DNA of 64,000 nucleotides. Source: Gordionus sp. m RMFG-2023. Lineage: Eukaryota > Nematomorpha > Gordioida > Chordodea > Parachordodidae. A model generated the notes under the pieces. It made no database searches and was not told the origin of the DNA. It saw nothing but the letters and a program-made list of their open reading frames with translations. This document shows positions 9,190-21,348 of this stretch, in pieces. The stretch spans positions 43,625,366-43,689,365 of the forward strand of contig NC_088777.1 of assembly GCF_954871325.1 (NCBI RefSeq). The letters are read 5' to 3'. Both the position numbers and the translations under genes were made by a program. Each line of letters opens with the position of its first letter. Positions within the stretch are counted from its first letter, which is position 1.

Positions 9190-11335
9190 GATAAGTAGTT
9201 TTGGTACCTTGCAATATCGTGAAGAACATCGCACAATACTTGAAGATTGTAATCAAACATCACTTTCAGTAGTTTGTTTTGCCTCTACAATATCAAGTTG
9301 CAATAAAACCACTCGTTCCCTCAACTGTTAAGCTGTTTCCTATTAATTCGATTGGCCGAATCAACAATACACGAATAATTAGAACTTAACTAATCATTCC
9401 TTTCCGCCAGCTTGACTTTCATTCTGTACTCAAATCTATTGCGAATCTTTAAAGTCTCGTATCTCACATTTTAAATCGTGTTTTTGTGAATTATGCGACT
9501 TTTCTATTTCATTATGGGCATCCGGCCTTACCCATTCAAAACTGGGTTTTTTTATGTCTTTCTAACATCATCTTAGCAGGACTTCAACCATTTATACTAT
9601 ATTAACTCGTGCGATGTGTTTCCAAAATATCTCTTAAAGCATTATCAGAATCTGTTTCACAGCGCAGCTCTATTTGTTTCCTTAGGTGTGCAAATGTTCT
9701 TTCAACTTGGTCATTTGTCTTAGGATAATTAGGTGTTGACATAATATGAAAAAATATTTTTTATTGGCAAAACAACTTAAATACTCTTGAAATGAATTGG
9801 GCGAAATAATTTGCCTAGGAACTCTAAATCTTGCGAACGGACCCTTCAATTTTCTTATTATAGAATAGTCGTAGTTTCCACCCAGACTACCTCCACCGAT
9901 TTTGAATAAGAATCCACTAAAACTAACCAAAAAGAAGAATCCTCCCGCCAAATCTATGTGCAATCTTTCCTATGGTTCATGACATATTTCCGATAACAAA
10001 GTCTTCCGCTATTTTAGGCTTATGAGCCTGACAACCAGTAAATTGACATACAGCTCTATATCACTATCACAATCCGAGCACCAACAATATAATGGAAAAA
10101 TTTCACTCAATCTCGGAATGACCTCGGTGAATATTACCTAAGACAATTCTTCGGAGTGTTTCCGGACTGCCATTTTACTAATTTAATAGTTCGGGTTTAT
10201 GAATTTCTCAATGTTTTCCAACGCTTGAGTTCCCAAACTTTTTTTGATTTATGTTTTAATCTATCCTCTGACAAAATCATTAAATCCATATTATTAATAT
10301 AATTAGTATTTTTGGCTTCTCGATATTATATCTTCCTTAATAGGCAATCGAATTAATGCGTCAGCTATAACAAAGTAATATCAAAATTGTATTGAAACCT
10401 CTTCCAAGCCTATCCTTGTTGAACGATTATTTATTTTAGGAGGATTTCTTTTCTCGCCAAACAGACGTTCTAATGGTTTATGATCTATGATTTAACCAAT
10501 GACATATTATATCATTGGATCTAACAAAATCTTCCGCTATAATAAAATGATAAAACTTCTCTATCCTAAACAACAAAGTGCGAGCTTCTTCATCAGCGAC
10601 CTGGTTGCATACGCTATTGGTTTGTTAATTCCACTAGAAAAAGTATGTAAAAAAACTGCACCATAACCCATATCTGTAGCGTTCTTTTCAAATAGCTTTG
10701 GAAAATCAGATAAATATGTCATTAATGTCTTACCACTTGCCAATAACGTATTAATTTCTTCAAAAGTTGCTCTACAGAGCCATGTCTAACAAATTTATTG
10801 CTCATCAATTGATGCGAAGGAGCAGCCTTTTCATGAAGATCTTTAATAAATCAATGGCTTCAACTTTTTCTTGTTTTGGTTGAATTCCTGTTTTATCATG
10901 TTAACTCCTAAAAAAGAAAGAGTATCTCGTTAAAATTTTACTTTACAGTTTTGTTCAAACTTGCTCTTTGTAACATTTCTAAAACTGTTTGTAGATTAAT
11001 GAAATGCTCTTCGACTTTTTTACCTGACAAAATGACGTCATCAATATAAAATAAACCCCCTATAAAACAATTTTTCAACAAATTATCCATATATCTTTGA
11101 AATGTAGATGCACAAAAGAGCCCAAATGGCATTCTTTGATATCAAAAGTATCCTTTGTGTGTTGCAAATTTTCACTGCAAAATCTCTAATACTCCAAATT
11201 TATCATCAAAATACATGTTAATTAACTCCTTTATTTTTAACTCCAATTCTCTATTAATAGATATTATCATTGGTGGTGTCTTAGTGTTGACTGTATAAAG
11301 TAGAGGATTATAAACTATATGTCTACTTACTTTTT
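9190..11335 (-). mobile_element. Ty3/gypsy-type LTR element fossil, pol fragment
   Basis: On the - strand, in the usual gypsy order, are a reverse transcriptase part (about 10.9-11.3 kb, with MPFGL, TFQRYMD and the YIDD active-site word), an RNase H part (about 10.4-10.8 kb), and integrase-like pieces (about 9.2-10.1 kb, including a VPRQIISP word). It is clearly dead, with many breaks, and no flanking LTR pair is visible. Age: old. Confidence 0.8.
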
Positions 11336-11751
11336 ATAAAGAAATCTCTTATACTTATCTGGACCTTGAAAATACTTTTAAGTATAGGTATGATAATAAA
11401 TTTTAAAATAAATATACAGTTGATTAGACATTTTGAACGCGGCTAATTACAATAATAAATTGTTGTTAATTTTCAAATAATATAAGATTATAATTGGGTT
11501 ATATAATAATTTAAATAATAAAAGTCAATTAAACTTCAACTGTTAAAGCTATAATATTTAGTGAGTTAATGATATTATACAGAATTTGATTGCAAGCTGA
11601 CATAGTGAAAATATAATTTATATGTATTAATCTAATTTAATAATTATTATAGTATTCATTTAATAAAAATTTAAATAGTCTTATTAATTTCTAAATAATA
11701 AAATTAAATCTATATATTATTTAATGGAATTATAAAAGAAATCATTCAGGG
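11336..11751. other. AT-rich stretch, nothing recognised
   Basis: No frame, repeat or RNA-like structure could be supported on either strand. Confidence 0.5.
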
Positions 11752-11858
11752 GGAAATCGAAAAAAATTTTTTTTTGTTCAAGTGGATATTAAGGAGCCAT
11801 TAAAAAATTTTTTTTTTGCTTGGGCTATTCAAATTTTTTACCCCTAGCGACGCCACTG
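11752..11858. mobile_element. Right end of a hAT-type element
   Basis: The stretch ends TAGCGACGCCACTG, the mirror of the CAGTGGCGTAGC-type starts at 25841, 28052 and 55569. The corresponding left end is not visible, so this is a solo terminus or a truncated copy. Confidence 0.45.
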
Positions 11859-12006
11859 GTTAAACGGCTCAATAATATTACAAGCTTGAAGATTTTGTTG
11901 AAGGAACAAAGGTTTGGACATCTATTATCGAAATCTTGAAGCTTATGCAGCATTTTTCTGGCTAAAATATTGATTTAACAATCGGCTCAAAACGAGCCGT
12001 TTAACT
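11858..12006. mobile_element. CGGCTC MITE, copy before APH-1
   Basis: It starts GTTAAACGGCTC and ends CGGCTCAAAACGAGCCGTTT, whose last part is itself a small hairpin. The core GAAGATTTTG, AGGTTTGGACATCTATTA and AATCTTGAAGC is shared with copies at 46395, 55983, 61683 and 61861. There is no coding capacity. It lies about 400 bases upstream of the APH-1 start codon. Confidence 0.8.
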
Positions 12007-12414
12007 ATGGTGTCTGAATGTTATCGATGTTATTTTTTACTTTTTTAATCAAAACTAGGCATTTACATATAATTTATACTATTAGACTAACCCCTTTAAC
12101 TGCCAACCTCCTATCCCCCCCCCCCATTATAAAAAATAGATACTTACCCCCTCCGCTCTTGTAGACGCTGCTGGGGGTAGAAGTTCTTAGATCATTGTAT
12201 GCATGTCCTTAGGTGTGTAAATGTTGTTTACACAAAAAAAATATATAGTTATTAATTTTGAATTTTAATAAATATTGTTTGAAGATTTAATTTAGTTATT
12301 TTATTTGTTCATAAGACCGTTTATTCTGAGAGGCGAAGCGGCAAGCTTTTTCATTTTTTTAAAATATAAATGATTGACATAAATAAGCTAAGAAATGAAT
12401 TGGGCTGAAAGAGA

Positions 12415-15400
12415 ATGACAATATTACATATTATTGGATTAACACTGGTTTCATTTGGACCAATACTCATTTTCTCAATAATATCGATATTCAATGAACC
12501 CGTAAAATGTATTATTTTTGTTGCAAGGTAACTTGATTTAGTCAATTATATACATAATTATCTATAAAGTTGTATTTTTGGGCTAATTGGTCTATTTCTC
12601 TCTTCCATGCTGTGGTTTATGATCGTTCCCCTAAGAGATAAATTGTTGTATGCGATGATCATGTCAGTTTTTATTCAAGGTGCTATGAAATATGTTTGGT
12701 ATAGAGTCCTCAGGTAAATATTAGTATCAGAAAAAATATTATTAAGTTGCATAGATCATCTATCAAAGGTTTTCAGAAAATATTAAAAGATCAAGATACC
12801 ACAAATAATATGAATTTAAAATATTTCTATGGTAATGAATTATTTTTTATATATTATAATTTTTTATCAGTATCTGGAGCTGGTTTTGGTATCATAACAT
12901 CAGGATTAGCCATTATAAATTCATTATCAGAATTGTGGGGACCAGGAACATTTGGAATCAAGAATAAGACTTTTTACAAATATATTGTTGTTAAAGGTTT
13001 TTAATTTCTCTATTAGATATAAATATATGCTAATTTAAATAAAATTTTAAGTAGGAATTTGGTATAAATTAGAGAATCCTCTGAAGCTTGATTTTAAATG
13101 AATTTAGTTTCTATTATTTAATTTTTTCAACCATAACTGGTCCAAAAAAATATATTAAAAATGTTAATTTTTAGTAATTTTTATATGTTTAGAAATGAAT
13201 TATAGATAAATTAACCTTAATATTGCACAAATTTACCCCATTAATATTTCATAATTTTCCTTTAAATTATGTTTAATATTTCTTAATAAAATTTCCTAAT
13301 TTGTCATTTGCCACTTATTTATAATTGAAGTACACAATATGCCTCTTTAGTGCCCAAACAATTTCTATTTATGGCCATGTTTATATTGTTTTTTTAATTA
13401 GACTCAAAAAATGTAACTGGACTTATAATATAATTATATTTCTCTAAGCAAGTCCTGCAAATACAATTTTTTTGGTGCAAATGAAAGCCAAAATTACTCA
13501 GCCTGAAATATTTTTAAAATTTTAAGTCCAGAATCCACAAATTCTATTATAGACCTAAACCTACCAAAAAATATAAATTAAATGCTATTTTATTAAAGTG
13601 AATGAAGTAATAAAATTAATAATGGCTAAATATGAACATAATTACAATAAGCTAACGATAAATCTCCAAAAATAAAATTATTTTCTAATGTAAATTATAT
13701 TTTACACTTTCATATTTTAATGTTAACAAAAACATCTAACTATTCAAATTTCCCTATTCATATTAACTAGGGCTTTACTGATTCACACTTTTTTTGCCAA
13801 TGACCCAATATTAATTTAAAACCAATCCAATATTTAAATTGACTTTTAAATGCCAAAAAATATAAAAAATTTAATGATTTTTTTTAATTATTATTTTTTC
13901 TCCAAAAGTTAATCATCTCATTTATGTAGTTTTGTTAAATGGATTTTTAAAAATGACTAGTTTAGGTAAAATATTATAACTTAAGTCTTGAAATTTTGCT
14001 CATAGATATAAAAACCTTTCTGCCATTGATGGGTAAATCTCCAAACTGGGTTAACTTTTGCTAAAAATCTTGAGTGCATCTTTTTTAAAAAAATTGGATA
14101 AATTTAGCTGTTTAACAACAATCGTTAGATTTTTTAGCTACCCTATCCTTTAAAATAGTTTGATTTTTATTTTAAAATATTACAAAATAGATTTTTGATC
14201 TTTTAATTAATTTTATTTTAATAAAATTGTGTATAAATTAAAAAAAAATATATATACAAATAATGGCAAAAAAATAATAAAATTGGATTGGAACTGTTTT
14301 TTGAAAATATCCTCACTGATTCAATATTCAATATCGAAACAACCCTAAAATTAATACCTATATTATCTTACAAAAATAAATTGTAATTATCATTTTATTT
14401 TGATAAAATAAGAAGAAAAAAATTATTTTCTATATTTTAAAAAAAAATATTCTCCAAACCCTAGTCTGGTCAATTTTTAAAATTGTTTTAGAGCCAAACT
14501 GGCTTCTTGTTGGCTGGCTTGAATTGCAGGGCCCAATTTGGCATTCAAAATTTAGGTCCAGCCATATATGAAAAAATATAATTTTATTTAAGCCTGCTTC
14601 TTTTTTTAAATCATACCATTTTTTGGCTCATATAGTCTAGTCTCTAATGTACATACATTTATACATTACCTATAAAAAAATACAGTCATTGGGTTCATAT
14701 CCTCATTTTTACAGGTCATTTTTTTTCTGAAACTAATTTACAGTAAGTTCACTTGGTAGAACATTGCATAGGAAATTCAACCTAATATCAAATTTATACC
14801 GGATCTTATACAAAACACATATATTTTTGAGGGTATATATATATATGTATCTGGAGATAATAACCCAATTCAAGGAAATTTTTTAATTGGATTAAATATA
14901 TTCAAAATTAAAAAAATATATGTGATAAAAGGAGAGAAATGCTTTTATGGTTAAGATATATTAAAAATGGTATAAAATTTATTCATTTTTATTAAAAACT
15001 TGTTAAATCTGACAGATTATATGATCAAAAATAACCTTCCTCGAGTTGGACCTTAACCATATCTGAAACCTGCAAAAATTGTATGGGCTTTATATAAATA
15101 AAAAATTGCTAACTTGGGCTGAACCTCATTTATAAAAATATAATTAATAAAAATAATATTTTTTTAAAAAATGATTTAAATTATATCAATTAATAAATGA
15201 ATCTCGACATTCATATTTTTTATATTTTCAATTTCCTTTTATTATAACCAGTCTCAAAAAAATATCTAAAATTATTTAAGAATGACCAGATATTTTTTTT
15301 AATTTGAGCTGAGCCTAAAAAAAATATAAAATCTGGAGGTCAAAAAATTATTTTTGAAAAATCTCCACGCCAGGCTGGTAAATTGGGAAAATTTTGCGAT

Positions 15401-17343
15401 CCCGGCCAAGTCTATTTTATATTCTTTTGTAATGTAAAATTTAGAGTTTGAAATGCTGAAAATAATATCTTTAAAGATTTATTTTGTTTGAAATGCTGAA
15501 AATAATATCTTTAAAGATTTATTTTGTTTGAAATGAAGATTTATTTGAGAACTCTCAAACAAAATTTTTGATCAAATTTTAACTAACATTTTAAATCCTT
15601 GGGGGGGGGGTGATCTTTATAAATAAATCTTCAATGATTTTTATGCATAGAAAAATCATTTCATAAAAAAATGATATTGATCTTCTTTAAAAAGAAAATT
15701 ATCAATTTTGTGATCTTCAGGGTGTGTTTTGGTTCAATTTAAGAGAAAGAAAAAAAACGGAAAATAAATCAAAAATACAAAAAATAACAATTCTATCAAA
15801 TTCTTAAAACAAATTAAAATAGGGTGTCCTAGTTCAAAAGCTGTTTGGCCTAGGCTAAACAAAAATAGGTTGAAACCAGGATACGGCCTCAAATTTGATC
15901 AGGAAACTTGTTTGAGCATTCTTTGAAAAATTTTTGGGATCTAAATCTTTGAAGATTTTTTATTAAAACTTTCCAAAAAAATAGAAAATATAATTATTTT
16001 TATATATATTCGTGTAATTTTTATTATATTATATAATCGTTTATTTTTTAAAAAGATAATTTTTTAATCTAATTAAATTTTCTTAAGAGCCTGAAGATTT
16101 TGCTCATATATAACATAAAGGTTTGGACCTCTTTTTGCCAAATCGCTCACTTAATATTATTCTGGTTAAAATTTTTATCGGGCCGTAATAAATTTCTTTT
16201 ATAATCCAGTAATTGATAAATTCGTATTCTTACGAATCAAGTAATATGTTTGAAAATATTAATTACGAAGAATTAAAAATTTTTTTTTAACACATATCTT
16301 ATTTGATTTCTCAGTAGAAAGGATAAAAATTTTACATTTTATTGCATAATTCATGAAAGAAAGAAAGAGAAAGAATTATTTTATAAAAAATTTGTGGGGA
16401 AAAAAACCCATTTTTTTATAAAATGTTTCCTTATTCTTTTATGAATCATGCCATTTTTGATAATCATATTTAACAAACACTCGCAAAATGTCGAAGAGAC
16501 CTTATCATTTTATTTCCTTTCTTTCTCAAGGTATAAACTTATACCATAAATATTAATTAATTTTAATTTGATTTTAGTAAATTTTTAAACAAAAATATCA
16601 CTCACTATCAACAATCAAAAAATTATTACGGCTAATGCCTAGAAATAAACAAAATATTTGATTAGAATTTACTTTATTTTTTTTTAAAACAACAAATCAA
16701 ATTACTAATATTTGCACATATTTATTCTAAAATTAACTATTAATTTGGATATTTTACTAAAATTTACTAATTATTTAATTAATTATTCATCTAAGAATTT
16801 TTTATTATTATTCGTACTCAATTTGTTATTCGTAAATTTCGACCCGAATATCACGATTTTATAGGTATAGCTTAGTACTGAGCCTGGCGGTACTTTTCTA
16901 ATATGCTTAGCGCTTCACAAATTTTTTTTATATATTTTATAGCTTTATCAGCTCAGATCTTCATATTTTTAAATATATGTTGGACCATTATTTTTTATAT
17001 TGGATTGGACAAGAAACATTATTCCAAAGTGATATTGGTATTTTTGACTCATTTGCTCGCTGTCTTACTGGTAAATTTAAAATATACAATTAAAAAAAAT
17101 TTTTTTGCTTATGAAAAATTAATAATTATATTTTTTAAGGCATATTTCAATAAATTTAATTTTAATATCCTCACAATCTCGGCACTATATTGTACTCTAA
17201 TATCATTGTTTTTCTACACAATAATAATATGTGGTGTCACTTATTCATCAACAGTAATCAGCTTGAAAAAGTGCTTACAAGACATAAGTATGAATTTTAT
17301 ATATATATATATTAAAATCATTTTTTCTGAATATCAAAATTAG
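12415..17343 (+). CDS. APH1: APH-1, gamma-secretase subunit
   Basis: APH-1 is a seven-pass membrane scaffold of gamma-secretase, which cleaves type I membrane proteins such as Notch. Five exons fit in frame: 12415-12527, 12570-12713, 12755-12996, 16943-17070 and 17140-17343, giving 276 residues (animal homologues about 250-310). Family words seen are VSFGP in helix 1, VSGAGFGIITSGLAIIN in helix 4, LWGPGTFGI, and THLL in helix 6. The helix 4 glycine series reads G-x3-G-x3-S-G instead of the usual G-x3-G-x3-G. The histidine normally before FW in helix 5 (human APH1A His171) is Asn here (FLNICW), while the helix 6 histidine is kept. Introns 1, 2 and 4 are 42, 41 and 69 bases; intron 3 is 3.9 kb and full of repeats. 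The last exon is read to its stop, but a GTATGA at 17288 could be a further donor. The donor AAG/GTTTTT at 12997 is weak and is chosen by frame and alignment. Confidence 0.9.
13768..14345. mobile_element. TIR element in APH-1 intron 3
   Basis: The left end CTAGGGCTTTACTGATTCAC and the right end (reverse complement TTAGGGTTGTTTCGATATTG, with TGAATCAGTGAGG further in) are imperfect inverted repeats of hAT style. It contains a decayed CGGCTC-family MITE at about 13940-14115. No transposase is seen, so it is nonautonomous. Confidence 0.5.
13940..14115. mobile_element. Decayed CGGCTC-family MITE in APH-1 intron 3
   Basis: The core TTGAAATTTTGCTCATAGAT with AAAATCTTGAGTGCAT matches the family core at 46395-46569. 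The terminal words are eroded. It lies inside the larger TIR element. Confidence 0.55.
14849..15035. repeat. Dispersed repeat X, APH-1 intron copy
   Basis: Shared with 59738-59930 in the same orientation: CTCAAGGAAATTTTTTAATT-like start, TTAAATATATT, AGGAGA, TTTTTATTAA, and the word TAAATCTGACAG. The family is unknown and there is no coding capacity. One copy sits in an APH-1 intron and the other in a PICK1 intron. Confidence 0.6.
15438..15532. repeat. 44-base tandem repeat
   Basis: Two exact units of GTTTGAAATGCTGAAAATAA continuing to GATTTATTTT, then a partial third unit. The copies are identical, so the duplication is recent. Confidence 0.9.
16055..16190. mobile_element. Decayed CGGCTC-family MITE in APH-1 intron 3
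   Basis: The words CCTGAAGATTTTGCTCATAT, AAAGGTTTGGACCTCT and a final GGGCCG-type end match the family. It lies about 750 bases before APH-1 exon 4. Confidence 0.6.
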
Positions 17344-18505
17344 AATTTTGATTTTTAAGATTTTTTGAGAAGACTCAAGTAGAATTTTTGATCAAATTTT
17401 TAATCTTTTGTAGATTTTTATGGAAAAATTTAATTACCTCTAAAAATCTTTAATTTTGCCATTCTTTGTGCAATATTTTACGATTTTTTGACGTCGCTCA
17501 TCCAATGAAAAATATTTTACGTTTCAAAACTTTAACTAATAAGCGCCCAAATATTTAGTAATCAGGGGGAGGGGGTCAGTGCCATTGGCTTAGAGGTGTT
17601 TAGAGGGCTCTAAAAAGATATTAAATTCTGTTATAGTCTTTATTTGATCGTTATTTTATCAGAAGACCGGGGATAAATGGCTATCATGACTGATAAAATG
17701 GTTAAAAATTGCTTTTAATTAAAAAAATTAGTAACAATGTGTAACCCACAATTAATATATATTATAGGTCTCCACAAATTTTCTGGCCCCTTAAAGTTTT
17801 TCAAAAATTCCGTCATTGCCTTTTAAATTTTTTATAAGAATTTTCCGGCCATTACATTTTTAACTTCTATATTTAATTTTTCCCAAATGTTAAAGGCTCT
17901 TGTACTCACCTCTATGGCTCTCTATTTCATTCTACAAGAACCTTTTTATAAATCAATCTGTTTGATATTTGTATTTGTAATTAGATCATATCATAGATAA
18001 CTTGTTTAATTTTTGTAAATTAACTCTCTTATTTAAAGAGTTCGTATTTTAGTACAGAGAACTTTTATTATCTGTCTCTTTACACATGACTCAATATTTT
18101 TCTATAAAATTGGGTGCGGGGGGGGGCTTGGTAGATGCTAGGCCAAGGTTTAGAATTATTAAAGATTTGATTTACATGTTGTTTTGTAGCTATTTGCTAT
18201 CATAATCATCGTCCGCTGTTGTAATATTTAGATACTTTTTTGTGTCTTCAATTGGTGAACTGTTTTAAATGACTATTGTACTACCTGGCTAATCGGTGCA
18301 TTAAAAATTATTTTGAATTAGTTTCTTATATTTACTAAATAAAACTTTTGAGTTCCAATTTTTTTCTGAATAATGTTAAGAATTTAAGAATGATATTTAT
18401 ATAAAATATCAGTATTTTGAAAGCATAAATTTTTCTTTAGACAAAAAAGTGTAAAAAAATTGAGTAGAAAGAGGTACTAAAAACAATTTTCTTACAATTT
18501 GGGAT
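17344..18505. other. Intergenic stretch downstream of APH-1
   Basis: No coding frame or clear repeat. There are short G-rich runs at 17563-17577 and 18113-18127. I could not support a gene, RNA or complete element. Confidence 0.45.
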
Positions 18506-19153
18506 GGGGCCATTCCATGTCAAATCAAGCACCTTACAGTTGACCCATTTCAATCTCGATAACAATTTGTAGGCACGTTATATATGTTCTAGTAATATCT
18601 TAAACTAAATTTTATCTCATTAGCAATTATAATACCCGAGATAATGGGAATTAAAGGTACAAAGATAGAAAAATGTTTTTTATTACTCTCTATACCATTT
18701 TTATATATTATACGTTAGTTTATTTTTTCAATGATTATCTAGAAAGCCTAATTATTGAAGAAATTATTAGAAAATTAGTAAAAGAATAATAGAAAATAAA
18801 AAATTGAAACTCATAATATATTCTTCTAAGTTTTCAAATGGGATATAGGATGACAATATTTAAAAAAAAATTATTCTGATGTTTCGCCCATAATTATCAA
18901 TTATTGCCTTAGTTATTTATATTAGATTCTATATTCGAACTAATTTAATACAAAACTAATTATTTATCATTAGTAAAAGGATAAAAAGCCGATATATCTT
19001 TAATCTCCTCATAATATCATGTTATATAATTGCTAATGAGCTAAAATTTTGTTTCAGATATTAATATATATAACACGCCTACAGATTTTTATCGAAATTG
19101 AAAAGGGTCGGCCTTAAAATCTCCATTTCCTTGCTCTTTTGACATGGACCCTC
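18506..19153. mobile_element. Long-TIR nonautonomous element, about 650 bases
   Basis: The outer words are GGGGCCATTCCATGTCAAAT on the left and, as reverse complement, GAGGGTCCATGTCAAA on the right. Pairing continues inward for about 170 bases through TTTCAATYTCGATAA, TGTAGGC, TTATATAT, AATTTT and CTCATTAGCAATTATA. The middle (about 18690-18960) does not pair well. No frame of any length is present. Superfamily unclear; target duplication not clear. Confidence 0.7.
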
Positions 19154-21104
19154 TATCAATCGAATAAATATACACATTTTGATCAATTTTGAGACAAATT
19201 AACTCAATACATCATAAAGTTAATGGATATGACCATCGATCCCTATGGCCGCTTATCCATAATCTTGAATAAATATGCCCATCAACATAATTAACGATTA
19301 TAATAGGGATTATAAAGTTTGAATGAATATTGATAAACGCCGAGCTATTATTTTATATGGAATATTTATAATTATTTTTTGTTAAAATTTAGATTCGTTT
19401 AAAGATAGATTTAAAGTAACGAAAGGCGAAGGTACGTCGCCTCAAGGGTCTTTATAGATAGAACGACGCGCTAATCTTTATATGAATGAAAATTAAATTA
19501 TAGAGTATTATATATTTATTATTTATTTTTTGCAATATTTATTTATATATTACTAAATGTATGTAATTAATACCAAATTTAATGTTTTACATTAAATGAA
19601 TGAATTTAAAAATAAACTGAATTTTCTAAAGCTAAATTCAGGATGGTATTATACATTTGCAAACTATATTTAGTTTAGTTTTGGTCTAGTGTTGCTGATT
19701 TGGTTAATTCGGCTAAATCTACAAGCACGTGTTTTGACTAAAAATAGATGGATTGACTAATGGGGGGTCTTGATCTAACCAAAAAGACTTAAGTCTCCTA
19801 TTGAATTAGATGCATGTAATGTAAGGTATAATAGCCCGAATAATGGCATTTAATCGCCAATGGCTCTTTTTTTTTTCGGATGTTGGATTTAAATCTCTAA
19901 GCATTCATACGTTAATTGTGGTAAGTCAAAATCTTGAATCCTTTATAATTTAATGATGAATTTGCCCTAATTTAAAGAAATGATCCTAAATCATGATTGA
20001 TGATTATGCATAATACTTGGATCTAAAATTACACACATTGCGTTATTTACAAAAATTTAAATAGGGTAGTCAGAGATCGGCCTGACCGGTTAATATTTTT
20101 ATTAAAGCTTTTCAGCCCTCCCGACCCGTAAATATTTTGTACTTTCCTAACCAAGTCCATGTTAAAGTTTTAGCCCAACTAACGGACTTTTGGACCGGGT
20201 CTTGCAGAATACTAATTGTGATATAATTATTTACCAATAAAATACTAAAAACTTAAATGGAAGGCTTTCCTTCATAAACAAAAATTGTCATAATTACAAG
20301 TGAAAAGAGCAAATACGTTTTTGGTTCCAATTTTTTATATGATGCATTTTTGGCTTACTATTCAAGATGCGATTATAAAAAAATTAATATAAATATTAGT
20401 TCAACAATATTAGCTGAATTTTATACTTAAAATATTTTACGTTATTTTTGATAAAATTATTTTAAAGGTGATTAATAATATTAATAAATTATTCAACATT
20501 TAGAACTATTTTAATACTCGGTAATTCTTTTGAGTTAACTAATAAAATGATTTTTATATGTCTGCTAGTCCAGCAATTAAATCAATTTATTTTACGAATT
20601 TGGTTAGGCCATATTATACATTAATAGTCATGTTTTAATTGCTAGACCAATTTTGGCCACAAATCAAATCTAAAGTTAAAGTAAATTGGATAAAAAAAAC
20701 AATATATTTTAAATCGTAATTACGAGTATAAAAACGTATAATTAACTAAAAGCTCTGATACATTTAATTGAAAAATCTTTATTTGTAGGATGGTTAAGCA
20801 TGTAAATTTTATGCAAATTAAAATTTTGAAGCCCTAACTCGATTCGGAGTTATGTGTCTTAAATTCTAGCCCTATCCTGTCTTGGTGTATTGGTGGATAA
20901 ATATAAATCATTTTTTAGCCCTCAAAATGCTTAAGAAAAAATAATCTAAAATTTTCTGCAGCGAAATTTTCGGTTAACATTAAAAAAAATATTTATGCTT
21001 ATATTTAAGTTTTAAAAAAAAATATCGGTAAAATTCTTAGTATCACGGACACTATTTTTAAATCAAGTTTAATTTTATTTTTGGTAAAATAGAAATGTTA
21101 TAGT
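19154..21104. other. Intergenic stretch, decayed repeats only
   Basis: The patch at 20060-20215 holds CGGCCTGACC, CCCGACCCG and GGACCGGGTC words typical of hAT-type element borders, but no pairing end can be fixed. Otherwise there is no gene, RNA or repeat I can support. Confidence 0.45.
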
Positions 21105-21340
21105 CAGTGTTGTTAAAGTAGCGCGTTACATTTTTTAAAAAAAATAGCTATAGCTCGCTAATAATTTAGAAAGTAGCGTCTTACTTCCCTAATTTAAATT
21201 TTAGATAATAAATACAAATAAAAAGTAATTAATTCTAAATTCATAATCTTTTTATTTAGTTTAATTTTGAAATTTTTATTTAAAAATATGCATTATAAAT
21301 CTATTTTTAAAAATAATTCAAAATGTCGACAATAGAGATT

Positions 21341-21348
21341 GATATTGG
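21341..21348. repeat. Target site duplication of hAT element B
   Basis: GATATTGG here is repeated exactly at 23697-23704, on the other side of the element. Eight bases is the normal hAT duplication length. Confidence 0.95.

Noticed and set aside
9682-9963. 93-codon frame as a host gene
   Set aside because: It reads as a worn gypsy integrase piece and lies in line with reverse transcriptase and RNase H pieces of the same fossil.
16903-16942. ATG at 16903 as the start of a separate membrane protein
   Set aside because: The frame upstream of 16943 is intron. The part from 16943 continues APH-1 at the right point and phase.
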